Part shown: positions 34,107 to 43,109 of the stretch, one piece after another | Layout of the letters: every line of letters starts with the position of its first letter | How positions within the stretch are numbered: position 1 is the first letter of the stretch | From: Erythrobacter mangrovi | Lineage (GTDB): Bacteria > Pseudomonadota > Alphaproteobacteria > Sphingomonadales > Sphingomonadaceae | Assembly: GCF_013260645.1 (NCBI RefSeq) | Contig: NZ_CP053921.1 | Location: forward strand, 2,715,289-2,779,288 | Length of the DNA stretch: 64,000 nucleotides | Direction: 5' to 3' | The notes under the pieces: model-generated | What the model saw: only the letters and a program-made list of their open reading frames with translations | Told to the model about the DNA's origin: nothing | The model's database searches: none | Translations under genes and position numbers: made by a program

Positions 34107-34232
34107 ATGTTTGAACTGACTCAGGAAACCGCCCGCGAGAAAGCCGCTATCGCTCTCGCATCGCTCGCCAGCACGTTTGGCACTGTCGGCTTTACGCTGG
34201 CTCTCTTCGCAGCCCAGGGACCGATGGTCTGA
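34107..34232 (+). CDS. 41-residue single-span membrane peptide
   Basis: The ATG at 34107 has GGAAAGGAAA as a strong ribosome-binding site. The peptide starts MFELTQETAREKAAIALASL, an amphipathic charged stretch, and continues into a hydrophobic segment (STFGTVGFTLALFAAQ) long enough to cross or insert in the membrane. No family is recognised. It has its own copy of the regulon motif and a hairpin overlapping its stop codon. That arrangement argues that it is a real gene, perhaps a small regulator or partner of the other regulon members. Confidence 0.65.
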   Translation: MFELTQETAREKAAIALASLASTFGTVGFTLALFAAQGPMV

Positions 34233-34243
34233 ACCATCGGTCC
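34218..34243 (+). terminator. Perfect 11-bp hairpin overlapping the peptide stop codon
   Basis: GGACCGATGGT (34218-34228) and ACCATCGGTCC (34233-34243) are exact reverse complements with the loop CTGA, which contains part of the stop codon. No T-run follows, so it may be an mRNA-stabilising 3' end or a weak terminator. Confidence 0.6.
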
Positions 34244-34408
34244 TTGACCCATTTGCGTGGCCTTCGCGTTGACACGAGGAAACTTTGCACATCGTCCCGC
34301 GTGAATTGCATGCTGTCCTTATCTTGACGAGTGCGTTTGCATTCCGTCTTACAATCCCAACAAAGTGGCGGCGCCCAGATGGAGCGCGAACCAAAAAAGG
34401 GATTGAAT

Positions 34409-35023
34409 ATGACTACCAGACTTGGCGCTCTCTTTATCGCGTCGATTGCCTTTGCATCGTTCGCCACACCCGCGATGGCAGAGGAATTTGAGGGACCGTT
34501 CGTCGGTGTGGCTGCGGGCTACAACCGTGACGAGATCGACTTCGAACTGAACGACGGTGTCGGACTGCCGGACGAATTCTCGCAAGATTCGGCCTATTTC
34601 CAGCTGTTTGCAGGCTATGATTTCGCCGTCGCACCGCGCGTGCGGCTTGGCGTCGAAGCCGCCATTGGAGTCGGCGCCGACGACCAGTTCGGACTGAGCG
34701 ACAGCACTGCGTCGATCGACCTGGACCCGGACTATACCTACGAAGCAACCGGCCGCATCGGCTATCTTGTGAGCGAAAACGCGATGGTCTTTGCCCGCGG
34801 CGGCTATCAGGTCAATCGCGTCGAGGTCGCCTTGGCGGAAGCGGGAAATTCGCCGTTCACCGGCACAGGCGATATCGACGGCTGGCTCGTCGGCGGCGGC
34901 GTTGAGTACGCGTTTGGGTCGAAGCTGCGCAGCCGTATCGAGTATCGCTATTCCGATCTGAAGAACGGCGGTGTTAGCTGGGATCGCCACCAGGTTCTGG
35001 CCGGCGTTCTCTGGAACTTCTAA
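34409..35023 (+). CDS. Outer-membrane beta-barrel protein
   Basis: The start is ATG 34409 behind AAAAAAGGGATT; 204 residues. Residues 1-23 are a signal peptide ending ATPAMA-EE. The mature part alternates aromatic and polar residues (FVGVAAGYNRDEIDFEL, YFQLFAGYDFAVAPRVRLGV, LRSRIEYRYSDL) and ends HQVLAGVLWNF, with the C-terminal Phe required for barrel assembly. It resembles OmpW/opacity-type eight-stranded barrels common in alphaproteobacteria. A terminator hairpin follows directly, so it is a single-gene unit. No regulon motif is seen upstream. Confidence 0.85.
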   Translation: MTTRLGALFIASIAFASFATPAMAEEFEGPFVGVAAGYNRDEIDFELNDGVGLPDEFSQDSAYFQLFAGYDFAVAPRVRLGVEAAIGVGADDQFGLSDSTASIDLDPDYTYEATGRIGYLVSENAMVFARGGYQVNRVEVALAEAGNSPFTGTGDIDGWLVGGGVEYAFGSKLRSRIEYRYSDLKNGGVSWDRHQVLAGVLWNF

Positions 35024-35030
35024 AAGGTTG

Positions 35031-35059
35031 GCGGCGTCGGACCCAAGGTCCGGCGCCGC
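35031..35059 (+). terminator. Stem-loop after the barrel protein gene
   Basis: GCGGCGTCGGACC pairs with GGTCCGGCGCCGC across a short loop with one T-G pair. The distal side reads TTGCCC, so the T-run is weak, but the stem is long and placed seven bases after the stop. Confidence 0.65.
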
Positions 35060-35088
35060 TTGCCCAATGGGTTGAATGGAGTGGTTCG

Positions 35089-36018
35089 ATGGATTTGCTG
35101 AGCGACATTCTCGACTCGCTATCGCTGCAGGGGCAGTTCTATTTCCGCACCTGCTTCAGCAACCCGTTCTCGATCAATGTGCCCGACTATGCGTCGGTGA
35201 TCCGTTTCCACTATGCTGTCCAAGGTGATTGTTACGTTCGCACGGGTGACGATCCGCCAGTTTTCCTGCGCCAGGGCGATCTGGTCCTCGTTCCAGGCGG
35301 GGCGGCCCACATCCTTTCCGATACGCCTGATCGCGAGCCTGCACCGCTTGATCAAGTCAAGGCCGACAATGAATATGACGGCGGTCCGGTGTTCGTCGTG
35401 GGTGAAGGTTGCGAGAACGCCGCGACCCACCTGATGTGCGGGCACTTCGATTTTGCTGTGGGCGGTAGCCATCCATTACTGCGATCGCTCCCCAAACTGC
35501 TTCACGTCAGCGCCAGCATGCGCAGCTCGGCGTTCTGGCTGGACGAGGCGCTGCGCCTGATGGCCCGGCAGATGGCAGAGGACAATCCCGGCTCGATGGC
35601 GGTCGTGCGGCGGATGTCCGAGATAATCTTCATCGAAACCGTCCGGTCCTCGGCACCGCAGTCGCCTCAGCTGGCGGGACTGATGGAGGCCTTGGGCGAT
35701 CCCAAGATCTCGCGGGCCCTGCAGGCGATGCATCACAACGTCGCCGCCAACTGGACGGTCGAAGCGCTCGCCGGCGAGGCAGCGATGTCGCGCAGCCGCT
35801 TTGCCGCACGCTTCCAGGAGCTCGTCGGCTGCGGTCCACTCACCTATCTTGCGGAATGGCGCCTGCAGAAGGCCTGTGCGCTTCTGCGGCAGGGGCAAGT
35901 CTCAATTCAGGAAGTCGCGGGACGAATCGGCTATCAGTCGCCCGCCGCATTCACGCGCGCCTTTGCCAACATGTTTGGTGAATCGCCGACCAGTTTTCGT
36001 GCACGCCTTGCGGCGTAG
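35089..36018 (+). CDS. AraC-family transcriptional regulator with cupin domain
   Basis: A 309-residue regulator. The N-terminal cupin_6 type domain (VIRFHYAVQGDCYVR, FLRQGDLVLVPGGAAHIL) probably binds a small effector. The C-terminal two helix-turn-helix motifs read WTVEALAGEAAMSRSRFAAR and ISIQEVAGRIGYQSPAAFTR-like sequence (VSIQEVAGRIGYQSPAAFTR). Regulators of this type commonly control the adjacent gene, here the AhpD-like protein starting 116 bases downstream in the same direction. No obvious operator can be named. Confidence 0.9.
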   Translation: MDLLSDILDSLSLQGQFYFRTCFSNPFSINVPDYASVIRFHYAVQGDCYVRTGDDPPVFLRQGDLVLVPGGAAHILSDTPDREPAPLDQVKADNEYDGGPVFVVGEGCENAATHLMCGHFDFAVGGSHPLLRSLPKLLHVSASMRSSAFWLDEALRLMARQMAEDNPGSMAVVRRMSEIIFIETVRSSAPQSPQLAGLMEALGDPKISRALQAMHHNVAANWTVEALAGEAAMSRSRFAARFQELVGCGPLTYLAEWRLQKACALLRQGQVSIQEVAGRIGYQSPAAFTRAFANMFGESPTSFRARLAA

Positions 36019-36134
36019 CTTTGCAGAACGTCTACTTCAGTTAGCAGGAAATCCCAATAACAGGCCGGTCCCTTGCTCAATTGTCTTGCCCTGCGCATCT
36101 CCGCCGCGTCCAAACGCAATTACGGAGATAGAAC

Positions 36135-36677
36135 ATGCAAAGGATCGAAGCACTTCCCCTCGACACCCAGGATGCGGCTGTCGCTGGGCTCTTCACTGCC
36201 ATCAAGGGCAAGATGGGTGGCGTGCCCAACATCATGCGCACCATGGCTCAGTCGCCTGCCGCGCTCGAAGGCTACCTCGGCTTCAGCGGCGCCCTCGGCA
36301 ACGGCCGCTTCACCGACGCCCAGCGCGAACTCGCTGCTCTTGCCGCTGCCAGCGCCAACAGCTGCGACTACTGCGCTTCGGCTCACAGCGCGCTTGGCAA
36401 GATGGCTGGCCTCGACGCCGCCGATATGCAGACCGTCATCAGCGGCGGCCAGCTCGCTTCGGCCGACGGCAAGATCGTGGAAACCGCTCGCAAGATCGTC
36501 AACCAGCGCGGCGTGCTGAGCGACGCCGACGTTGCTGACTTCTATTCGGCTGGCTTCGACGCCGGTCACCTGGTGGAACTCGTCGCGGTTACCGCGCTGA
36601 ACATCTTCACCAATTACTTCAACCACATCGCTGCGACCGAGATCGATTTCCCGGTCGTTTCGACAAAGGCTGCCTAA
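36135..36677 (+). CDS. Carboxymuconolactone decarboxylase/AhpD-like peroxidase-related protein
   Basis: A 180-residue helical protein starting at ATG 36135. ELAALAAASANSCDYCASAH carries the CxxC of the AhpD core with the following His, the redox-active site in alkylhydroperoxidase D-like members. The protein is longer than a single CMD domain but shows only one CxxC. Family members reduce peroxides or act as decarboxylases; the CxxC favours the redox role. Its expression is probably set by the AraC regulator just upstream. Confidence 0.85.
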   Translation: MQRIEALPLDTQDAAVAGLFTAIKGKMGGVPNIMRTMAQSPAALEGYLGFSGALGNGRFTDAQRELAALAAASANSCDYCASAHSALGKMAGLDAADMQTVISGGQLASADGKIVETARKIVNQRGVLSDADVADFYSAGFDAGHLVELVAVTALNIFTNYFNHIAATEIDFPVVSTKAA

Positions 36678-37067
36678 CCGGCAGGGGCGTGTGTGACGCC
36701 GCCTTCACGGTGGTGTCTCGTGTGCCTTCCAGTCGGACCGGACGGGCAGGGTCGCCCATGTCCGGTCCGATTGGTCCAGAATTTACAGCCTGGCAGTTGC
36801 GTTGTCATGACGCCCTGCCGATGGCGGCGATCGTTTCTGAAACCTCCCAACCCCCACAGCGGATGCGGTCGTCGCCATCACTTTTTCAGGGCAATCCGGT
36901 TTCGGTGCCCAACTATGGTAACCGCAGCATATCTTTCGCCGAAGCTGTGGTTGGGTCTCCAGAATTGCGGCGCGCATAGCCGCCGGCGATCTAGCGACTT
37001 GCCACGGTGCTCTCGTATCGATGCGCAAGGCCCGTAACCGGATGAGTACAAGCAGGGGGACCAGCAG
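36678..37067. other. 390-bp intergenic region
   Basis: No gene or RNA is recognised here on either strand. The only structure is the strong inverted repeat at 36734-36769. The promoter of the uracil-DNA glycosylase homologue is presumably in the right half. Confidence 0.5.
36734..36769 (+). terminator. Perfect 10-bp inverted repeat after the AhpD-like gene
   Basis: CGGACCGGAC (36734-36743) and GTCCGGTCCG (36760-36769) are exact reverse complements separated by 16 bases. It lies 57 bases past the stop. There is no T-run, so it may be a rho-type or stabilising structure, or alternatively a protein-binding palindrome. Confidence 0.5.
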
Positions 37068-37664
37068 ATGACAGACGAAACGGACACGAGCGATGCGGCA
37101 TTGCTTGGTGCTATCCGTTCCTGCAGCACCTGCGATACTCTGCCATTGGGCCCACGCCCGATCCTGCAATGGAACCGGCGGGCTCCCATCCTGATTGCCG
37201 GCCAGGCGCCAGGCAGCCGCACACATCACAAGGGAATTCCCTTCGACGATCCGTCAGGCGACCGGCTACGCCAATGGCTGGGGATCGACCGTGATGCATT
37301 CTACGACAGTTCGCTGTTTGCCGTCGTCCCGATGGCCTTTTGCTTCCCAGGGTCCGGGGAGCGGGGCGACCTTCCACCGCCCCCGCAATGTGCCGCTCAA
37401 TGGCGCAGCAGGCTGCTGGATCGGATGGACGGTGTACAGCTGACGATCGTCCTCGGGCGCTATGCGGCGAGTTGGCACGGCTTCGACAAGAAGGAGACAC
37501 TGGCGAACTTGACGGGCCAGTGGCGTGAGACGTTGCCATCCGCCATCGTCCTGCCCCACCCCAGTCCGCGAAACCGCATGTGGTTCACCCGCAACCCTTG
37601 GTTCGAAGCCGAAGTGATCCCGGCCTTGCGCGAACGAGTGCACGCACTGATCGCTGCGGCCTAG
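37068..37664 (+). CDS. Uracil-DNA glycosylase family protein
   Basis: A 198-residue protein. ILIAGQAPGSRTHHKGIPFD is the glycosylase motif I region (GQAPG), GDRLRQWLGID follows as in the family, and VLPHPSPRNRMWFTRNPWFE holds the motif II His-Pro-Ser. CSTCDTLPLG near the N-terminus resembles part of an iron-sulfur ligand set, but a full four-Cys pattern is not evident. Such proteins excise uracil or related bases from DNA. The exact subfamily is unclear. Confidence 0.8.
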   Translation: MTDETDTSDAALLGAIRSCSTCDTLPLGPRPILQWNRRAPILIAGQAPGSRTHHKGIPFDDPSGDRLRQWLGIDRDAFYDSSLFAVVPMAFCFPGSGERGDLPPPPQCAAQWRSRLLDRMDGVQLTIVLGRYAASWHGFDKKETLANLTGQWRETLPSAIVLPHPSPRNRMWFTRNPWFEAEVIPALRERVHALIAAA

Positions 37665-37733
37665 CAAAGCTATCGGCGAGTGTAACCGACCGCACACCTC
37701 GCACGAAACAGGTCCAGGATCCGGGGGGCCGTT

Positions 37734-39230
37734 GTGATTTCGAAAATTCTTGCTTTGACCGCCGGTGCCGCCGTCGCGCTGGCTTGGTCCGTGCAGGCGC
37801 GTGCAAGTTCGACAAACGACGCGCAGCCGTATGCCTGTGGATCGGCAGGTGAAAGCTTGCTTATCGAAGGCGTGACGACCGTCGATTTTCGCGGCGAAAG
37901 GCCGGACGTCCGGTCCGGCGTCTCGGTCTTGGTGCAGGGTGGCCGGATCGCGCGGATCGTCGACCACGCGAGCGAGATCGACGACGACGTCACAGTCGTC
38001 GATGGCACGGGCCTCACCATGATCCCCGGCCTCTATGACATGCATGCCCATGTCTGGGATCAGACCGAGCTGGCGGCGCAGTTGATGCATGGCGTCACCA
38101 CGGTGCGCAATCTTTCGGGCATGCCGTTCCACCTGCGCCTCAGCCAGCAGGTTGAGCAGGGTGAAGTCTGCGGAGCAAGGCTGCTTACGTCGGGTCCGAT
38201 CCTCAACAGCGCCGGGCCCGATGCCCAGATCTACCACCAGATCGTCAGCACCGCCGAAGAAGCACGCGCCGCCGTGCGCCAGCAGTATCAGGTCGGGTAC
38301 CGTCGGATAAAGGTCTACTCCAACCTCGCTCCCGATGCCTTTGCCGCCGCCAGCGACGAAGCTGCCGGTCTCGGAATGGCCATCACCGGGCATACCCCCG
38401 AAGGCAAGCGGACGTTCGACACTAACGGCCATATTTCGTTCGAACTCGATTTCGAGAAGGTCATGCAGGTCCCGTTCGAAACCGTCGAACATGTGGAATC
38501 GCTGGCCTGGCACGGGCTGCACGGCGAAATCGATCCTGCGGGTGCGCGGAGCATTGCCCGCCAGCTCGCGGAGAAGGGGCAAACCGTCACGCCCACGCTG
38601 ATCGCCCACCAGAACCTGGTAGAAGTTGCGCAATCGGGCGGCGCCTATGCCTATCGCGCGGGTATCGGCACCATGTCACCGCTGGCGCGCCTGGTTGCGG
38701 GTCAGTCGATCGCCCGCTGGTCGCAGGAGGACCCCCGGCGTGAGCGCGAGCGTGCCGAATTCTACCAGGCTTTCACCCGCATGCTCGATGAAGAAGGCGT
38801 CCAGATCGTCGCCGGAAGCGATTCCGGTATCTTCGTCAATGTGCCGGGCCTGTCGCTGATCGAAGAGGTCGAGCTGCTGGCGGAGGCCCTGCAGTCGCCA
38901 TTCAAGGCGATCAAGGCAGCGACCGCGACGCCAGCCAGCGTACTGGGCCTTGCCGGCCGATCCGGCTGCGTTGCGGCAAGTTGTGCCGCCGACCTGGTCC
39001 TTTATCGCTGCAATCCGCTCCAGGACCCTCGCTGCCTGCGCCAGCCCGAAGCGGTGATCTTTCGCGGGCATCTGATCGATGCCGAGGAATTGCGCGGCCA
39101 AACCGGGTTAGCGTCGCTGGCCAATGCGCACGACAATGAGCGGACATTCGCCAACGTCTTCGAAGGCTTTGCCGCCCAGGGCAATCCGATCACCCCCGAG
39201 CAGCTGGGCGCCGCAATCGGCGGCAAATGA
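37734..39230 (+). CDS. Exported amidohydrolase
   Basis: The frame starts at GTG 37734 and encodes 498 residues with a signal peptide (residues 1-24, ILALTAGAAVALAWSVQARA). LTMIPGLYDMHAHVWD has the HxH metal motif, GMAITGHTPEG and VEHVESLAWHG supply further His ligands, and VQIVAGSDSGIFVNVPG the Asp. The architecture matches imidazolonepropionase-like/dipeptidase-type amidohydrolases acting in the periplasm. It overlaps the next GNAT gene by four bases (ATGA). The substrate is unknown. Confidence 0.85.
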   Translation: MISKILALTAGAAVALAWSVQARASSTNDAQPYACGSAGESLLIEGVTTVDFRGERPDVRSGVSVLVQGGRIARIVDHASEIDDDVTVVDGTGLTMIPGLYDMHAHVWDQTELAAQLMHGVTTVRNLSGMPFHLRLSQQVEQGEVCGARLLTSGPILNSAGPDAQIYHQIVSTAEEARAAVRQQYQVGYRRIKVYSNLAPDAFAAASDEAAGLGMAITGHTPEGKRTFDTNGHISFELDFEKVMQVPFETVEHVESLAWHGLHGEIDPAGARSIARQLAEKGQTVTPTLIAHQNLVEVAQSGGAYAYRAGIGTMSPLARLVAGQSIARWSQEDPRRERERAEFYQAFTRMLDEEGVQIVAGSDSGIFVNVPGLSLIEEVELLAEALQSPFKAIKAATATPASVLGLAGRSGCVAASCAADLVLYRCNPLQDPRCLRQPEAVIFRGHLIDAEELRGQTGLASLANAHDNERTFANVFEGFAAQGNPITPEQLGAAIGGK

Positions 39231-39757
39231 GGTTGGGCCAAGTGCAGACTATAACTCAGCCGAGTTTCGGCAGGATCAGCTTCCATCGGCTGGAAGAGAT
39301 CCCGCGTGCAGTGCTGCTCGACCATATGCGCGACCCGCGGATCGCCAAACACCTGCCCCTGCTCACGGGTGAGTGGGATCTTGCGACCGTGGATGGGTTT
39401 GTCGCAGCCAAGGCAAAATGCTGGGATGACGACGGCCTGGGCCATTGGGCGATCCACTATGATGGCGAATACGCCGGCTGGGGAGGTTTCCAGAAGGAAG
39501 GGCGCGACTGGGATTTCGGTCTCGTGCTGCATCCCGACCATTTCTCGAAGGGTCGAGAGATCGCCGCAGCCTCGTTCGATTGGCTCGCGCGCGAAACGAC
39601 CGTGAACGAGGTGACCTTCCTGCTGCCATTGAGCCGCTCGCCGCGTGCGCTGATGCGCATGGGTGCCCAGCCGACAGGCATTGTGGAGCACGCCGGGGTG
39701 CAATTCACCAGGTGGGCCTGGCAGGTTGGTGCAAGGCAGGAGCTGCACTGCAAGTAA
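39227..39757 (+). CDS. GNAT-family N-acetyltransferase
   Basis: A 176-residue protein coupled to the amidohydrolase by an ATGA overlap. ISFHRLEEIPRAVLLDHM, GHWAIHYDGEYAGWGGFQKE and GLVLHPDHFSKGREIAAASF follow the GNAT strand-helix order, the last segment standing where the acetyl-CoA loop is expected. The consensus Q/RxxGxG/A loop is weak (KGREIA). It may acetylate a product of the preceding hydrolase or an unrelated amine; the substrate is unknown. Confidence 0.7.
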   Translation: MRLGQVQTITQPSFGRISFHRLEEIPRAVLLDHMRDPRIAKHLPLLTGEWDLATVDGFVAAKAKCWDDDGLGHWAIHYDGEYAGWGGFQKEGRDWDFGLVLHPDHFSKGREIAAASFDWLARETTVNEVTFLLPLSRSPRALMRMGAQPTGIVEHAGVQFTRWAWQVGARQELHCK

Positions 39758-39998
39758 GTCAGGCGCAAGGGTTCAGATAAACCGCAGTAGCGTCCACATT
39801 GCCTGGATTTGGCACTCTCAGCTACGCGCGTGGCGTCCCTAAGCAGGCGTGGGCCGGGCGCAATCACCGCTTGCAGCCGGTGCCCGCACGGATATCGTCG
39901 GCGATCGCACCTCTCCGCGACGGCAAGCAAGGCAGGGACCGGCGTCTGCCGTACCATCACATGGAGCGCGCCCCGTTTCGTACACCCAGGGACAACGA

Positions 39999-40913
39999 AT
40001 GACGCAACTACCACCACCGCCTACATCGCGTCTACTCGGCGGGAGCGCTATCGAAATCAGCCCGTTCGCCTGGGGTATGTGGCGCCTGACCGAGAATGGC
40101 CGCACCGTCGCAGAAGCGGCAAGCCTGGTGCACGCAGCGCTCGACGCCGGGATCACCCTGCTCGATACGGCCGATATCTATGGCTTCAATGGCAAGGACG
40201 GCTTCGGCGACGCGGAAGCCTTGCTTGGCGAGGTACTGGTTGCCGAACCCGCGCTGCGCGGCCGCATGGTGCTGGCGACCAAGGGCGGGATAATGCCGCC
40301 ACTGCCATACGATCAGTCGGCCGCGTACCTGCCAGGGGCGATTGACGCGTCGTTGCGACGGCTACGGGTCGATACAATCGACCTCTACCAGATCCATCGC
40401 CCCGATATCCTTGCACACCCACAGGAGGTAGCTCGCACGCTGGAGGATGCGGTGTCGGCGGGCAAGATCCGCGCGCTCGGCGTTTCCAACTTCACTCAGG
40501 CGCAGATTGAGGCGCTGGCGCATTTTCTCGACACGCCACTGGCTGCGAGCCAGCCCGAGATTAGTCCGCTGAAGATCGATTGCTTTGAGAACGGCGAACT
40601 CGACCAGGCGATGCGCCTTGGCTTCACGCCGCTCGCCTGGTCGCCAATCGGCGGCGGGCGGTTGCTTGCCCCAAAGAGCGAGCGCGACAAGGCGGTAGCC
40701 AGCGAACTCGACAGGATTGCCATGGAGCAGGGCGTCACCCGTCCGGTCGCGGCGTACAGTTGGTTGATGGCACATCCGGCGGGGATTGTCCCAATCATCG
40801 GTTCGCAGAATGCCGCGCGGATCGCGGAGTGCGTGCAGGCGTTGGCCATGCGCTGGACTAGGCAGGATTGGTATGCCGTCCTCGTTGCTGCGCGAGGCGC
40901 GAAGATGCCCTAA
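39999..40913 (+). CDS. Aldo/keto reductase
   Basis: The start is ATG 39999; the earlier in-frame start at 39849 is less likely because the TIM barrel begins at ISPFAWGMWRLTENG. The 304-residue enzyme has ALDAGITLLDTADIYG (catalytic Asp and Tyr), MVLATKGG (Lys), IDLYQIHRPD (His), and IVPIIGSQNAARI for NADPH binding. It reduces carbonyls to alcohols with NADPH; the substrate is unknown. This is the E. coli YdhF-like branch by eye. It is followed by a 124-bp gap before glpD. Confidence 0.9.
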   Translation: MTQLPPPPTSRLLGGSAIEISPFAWGMWRLTENGRTVAEAASLVHAALDAGITLLDTADIYGFNGKDGFGDAEALLGEVLVAEPALRGRMVLATKGGIMPPLPYDQSAAYLPGAIDASLRRLRVDTIDLYQIHRPDILAHPQEVARTLEDAVSAGKIRALGVSNFTQAQIEALAHFLDTPLAASQPEISPLKIDCFENGELDQAMRLGFTPLAWSPIGGGRLLAPKSERDKAVASELDRIAMEQGVTRPVAAYSWLMAHPAGIVPIIGSQNAARIAECVQALAMRWTRQDWYAVLVAARGAKMP

Positions 40914-41037
40914 CGAAGATCGGGCGCAACGCGGCCTTTATTCCGCAGCCCTATCGTCATAGGACCGCGAAGCACGTGTTCCCCGGACACTGCGATAGTT
41001 CCATCCCATTTCCAGCACGGACCGCTCCCATTCTGAC

Positions 41038-42537
41038 ATGAAAGCTGACGACGTCCCCACAATTTACGATGTCGCCGTGATCGGTGGCGGCATCAACGGT
41101 TGCGGCATTGCCCGCGACGCTGCCGGGCGTGGGGCCAGTGTAGTGTTGCTCGAAGCCGGCGACCTGGCGCGGGGAACTTCCTCCGCCTCGTCGAAGCTGA
41201 TCCATGGCGGACTGCGCTATCTCGAACATTACGAATTCGGGCTGGTGCGTGAATCACTGTCGGAGCGCGAGCGCCTGTGGGCAATCGCGCCGCACATCAT
41301 CTGGCCGATGCGCTTCGTCCTGCCCTATGTGCAGGGCCTGCGCCCGCGCTGGCTGCTGCGGCTGGGCCTGTTCCTCTATGACCACATCGGCGGCCGCAAG
41401 GAGCTGAAGGCGACCGAAAGCATCGCCCTCGATCGCCATCCGGCCGGGGCACCGCTCAAACCCGAATTCGTCAAGGGCTTCGTCTATTCGGATTGCTGGG
41501 CCGACGATGCGCGACTGGTGGTGCTGAATGCCCGCGATGCGGCGAACCGCGGGGCGGAGGTGCGCACGCACTACCGGGTGACGAGCTTTAAGCGCGAAGG
41601 CGATATCTGGCATGTCGAGGCCGGGGGTGAGACCTTCCATGCCCGTGCGCTGGTCAACGCCGGCGGCCCCAGCGCGCTCGACGTGCTCAAGGCGGGGCAG
41701 GTGCCCGATGCCAGCAAGATGCGGCTGGTGCGCGGCTCGCACATCGTGGTGCGCAAGCTGTTCGACCACGACAATGCCTACTTCTTCCAGCTGCCCGATG
41801 GGCGGATCTTCTTCGCCATTCCCTATGAGGAGGATTTCACCTTGATCGGGACGACCGATGCAGACCATCACGGCCCGCTGGACCATGTCGAGGCGAGCGC
41901 GGAGGAGATTGCCTATCTCTGCGAAGGCGCCAACCGCTTCTTCCGCCACCAGATTGCGCCTGCGGACGTGATCTGGAGCTATGCCGGGGTGCGTCCGCTG
42001 GTCGAAGATGGATCGGGGCGGCCAGAGGCCGCGACGCGCGGCTATCGCCTCGAACTTTCGGACCGGCACGAAGGCGCGCCATTGCTCAATGTGTTCGGCG
42101 GAAAGCTGACGACATACCGCCATCTGTCTGAGGAAGCGGTCGACCTGCTGGGCGAAAGGCTGGAGCTTGAGGACCGCTCGGGCTGGACGGGCGACGTGGC
42201 GCTGCCGGGCGGCGATTTCGTGCATGGAACGATCGATGCGCTGATCGGCCGAATTGCCGCACGCTATCCCTTCCTCGAACCGCAGAGCGTTCGCCGCATG
42301 GCACATGCCTATGGCACGACGACCTTCGAAATCCTCGGCGATGCCGCCAGCCTTGCCGAATGTGGTACGCATTTCGGCCATGGGCTTACCCAGCGCGAAG
42401 TCGACTACCTGTGCAACAGGGAATGGGCGCGCTCGGCGCAGGACATCCTCTGGCGGCGTACCAAGCTGGGTCTGCGCCTATCCCCCCATGAGGCCGCGGT
42501 GTTGGCCGACTATTGCAACGAAAGGATTGCGGCATGA
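41038..42537 (+). CDS. glpD: Aerobic glycerol-3-phosphate dehydrogenase
   Basis: A 499-residue flavoprotein. VAVIGGGINGCGIARDAAGR is the FAD-binding turn, GTSSASSKLIHGGLRYLEHY the diagnostic GlpD signature, and ALVNAGGPSALDVL and LLNVFGGKLTTYRHLSE the later flavin contacts. It oxidises glycerol-3-phosphate to dihydroxyacetone phosphate and passes electrons to quinone at the inner membrane. No glpK or glpF is nearby. It overlaps the next FMN reductase gene by four bases. Confidence 0.93.
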   Translation: MKADDVPTIYDVAVIGGGINGCGIARDAAGRGASVVLLEAGDLARGTSSASSKLIHGGLRYLEHYEFGLVRESLSERERLWAIAPHIIWPMRFVLPYVQGLRPRWLLRLGLFLYDHIGGRKELKATESIALDRHPAGAPLKPEFVKGFVYSDCWADDARLVVLNARDAANRGAEVRTHYRVTSFKREGDIWHVEAGGETFHARALVNAGGPSALDVLKAGQVPDASKMRLVRGSHIVVRKLFDHDNAYFFQLPDGRIFFAIPYEEDFTLIGTTDADHHGPLDHVEASAEEIAYLCEGANRFFRHQIAPADVIWSYAGVRPLVEDGSGRPEAATRGYRLELSDRHEGAPLLNVFGGKLTTYRHLSEEAVDLLGERLELEDRSGWTGDVALPGGDFVHGTIDALIGRIAARYPFLEPQSVRRMAHAYGTTTFEILGDAASLAECGTHFGHGLTQREVDYLCNREWARSAQDILWRRTKLGLRLSPHEAAVLADYCNERIAA

Positions 42538-43109
42538 CGCTGCGCATCGTCGCCATCGGCGGCACGGTCTATCCCGGCAGCACGACCGAAATGGCGCTGC
42601 GCTATGCTGCGCGCCCCTCGATCGAGGCCGGGGCCGAGGTAACCGTCTTCGGCGGTGAATACCTCGGCGCGCTACCGCACTATCGCGGCACCGGCCATGG
42701 CGAGACGAGCGGCACCGAACTGGTCGAAGCGGTTCGTTCAGCCGATGGCCTGATCGTCGCGGCGCCAGGCTATCACGGGACAATCTCGGGCCTGGTCAAG
42801 AATGCGCTCGACTATCTCGAAGACCTCTCGAAGGACGAAAGGCCCTACCTCCATGAACGCCCGGTGGGCCTTATCGCCACCGCCTATGGCGACCAGGCGG
42901 CGATGGGAACCCTGCTGACCATGCGGGGGATCGTCCACGCGCTGCGCGGCTGGCCGACTCCTTTGGGGGTGACGCTGCGCACGGCGGAACAACTCTTCTC
43001 GACCGACGGCGAATGTATCGATGACCGTGCGCGCGAACAGCTGCGTTTGGTTGGCGAGCAGGTGATTTCAGCGGCGGGCAAGTTCGCTGCGGGGAGCAAC
43101 TATGCCTAG
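42534..43109 (+). CDS. NADPH-dependent FMN reductase
   Basis: The start is ATG 42534, overlapping the glpD stop (ATGA); 191 residues. RIVAIGGTVYPGSTTEMALR is the phosphate-binding loop of flavodoxin-like reductases, and DGLIVAAPGYHGTISGLVKN the conserved PxYxGSxSG-like segment that holds the isoalloxazine ring. These enzymes supply reduced flavin to monooxygenases or reduce quinones. It ends tail-to-tail with the TetR gene on the minus strand, overlapping by three bases. Confidence 0.87.
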   Translation: MTLRIVAIGGTVYPGSTTEMALRYAARPSIEAGAEVTVFGGEYLGALPHYRGTGHGETSGTELVEAVRSADGLIVAAPGYHGTISGLVKNALDYLEDLSKDERPYLHERPVGLIATAYGDQAAMGTLLTMRGIVHALRGWPTPLGVTLRTAEQLFSTDGECIDDRAREQLRLVGEQVISAAGKFAAGSNYA

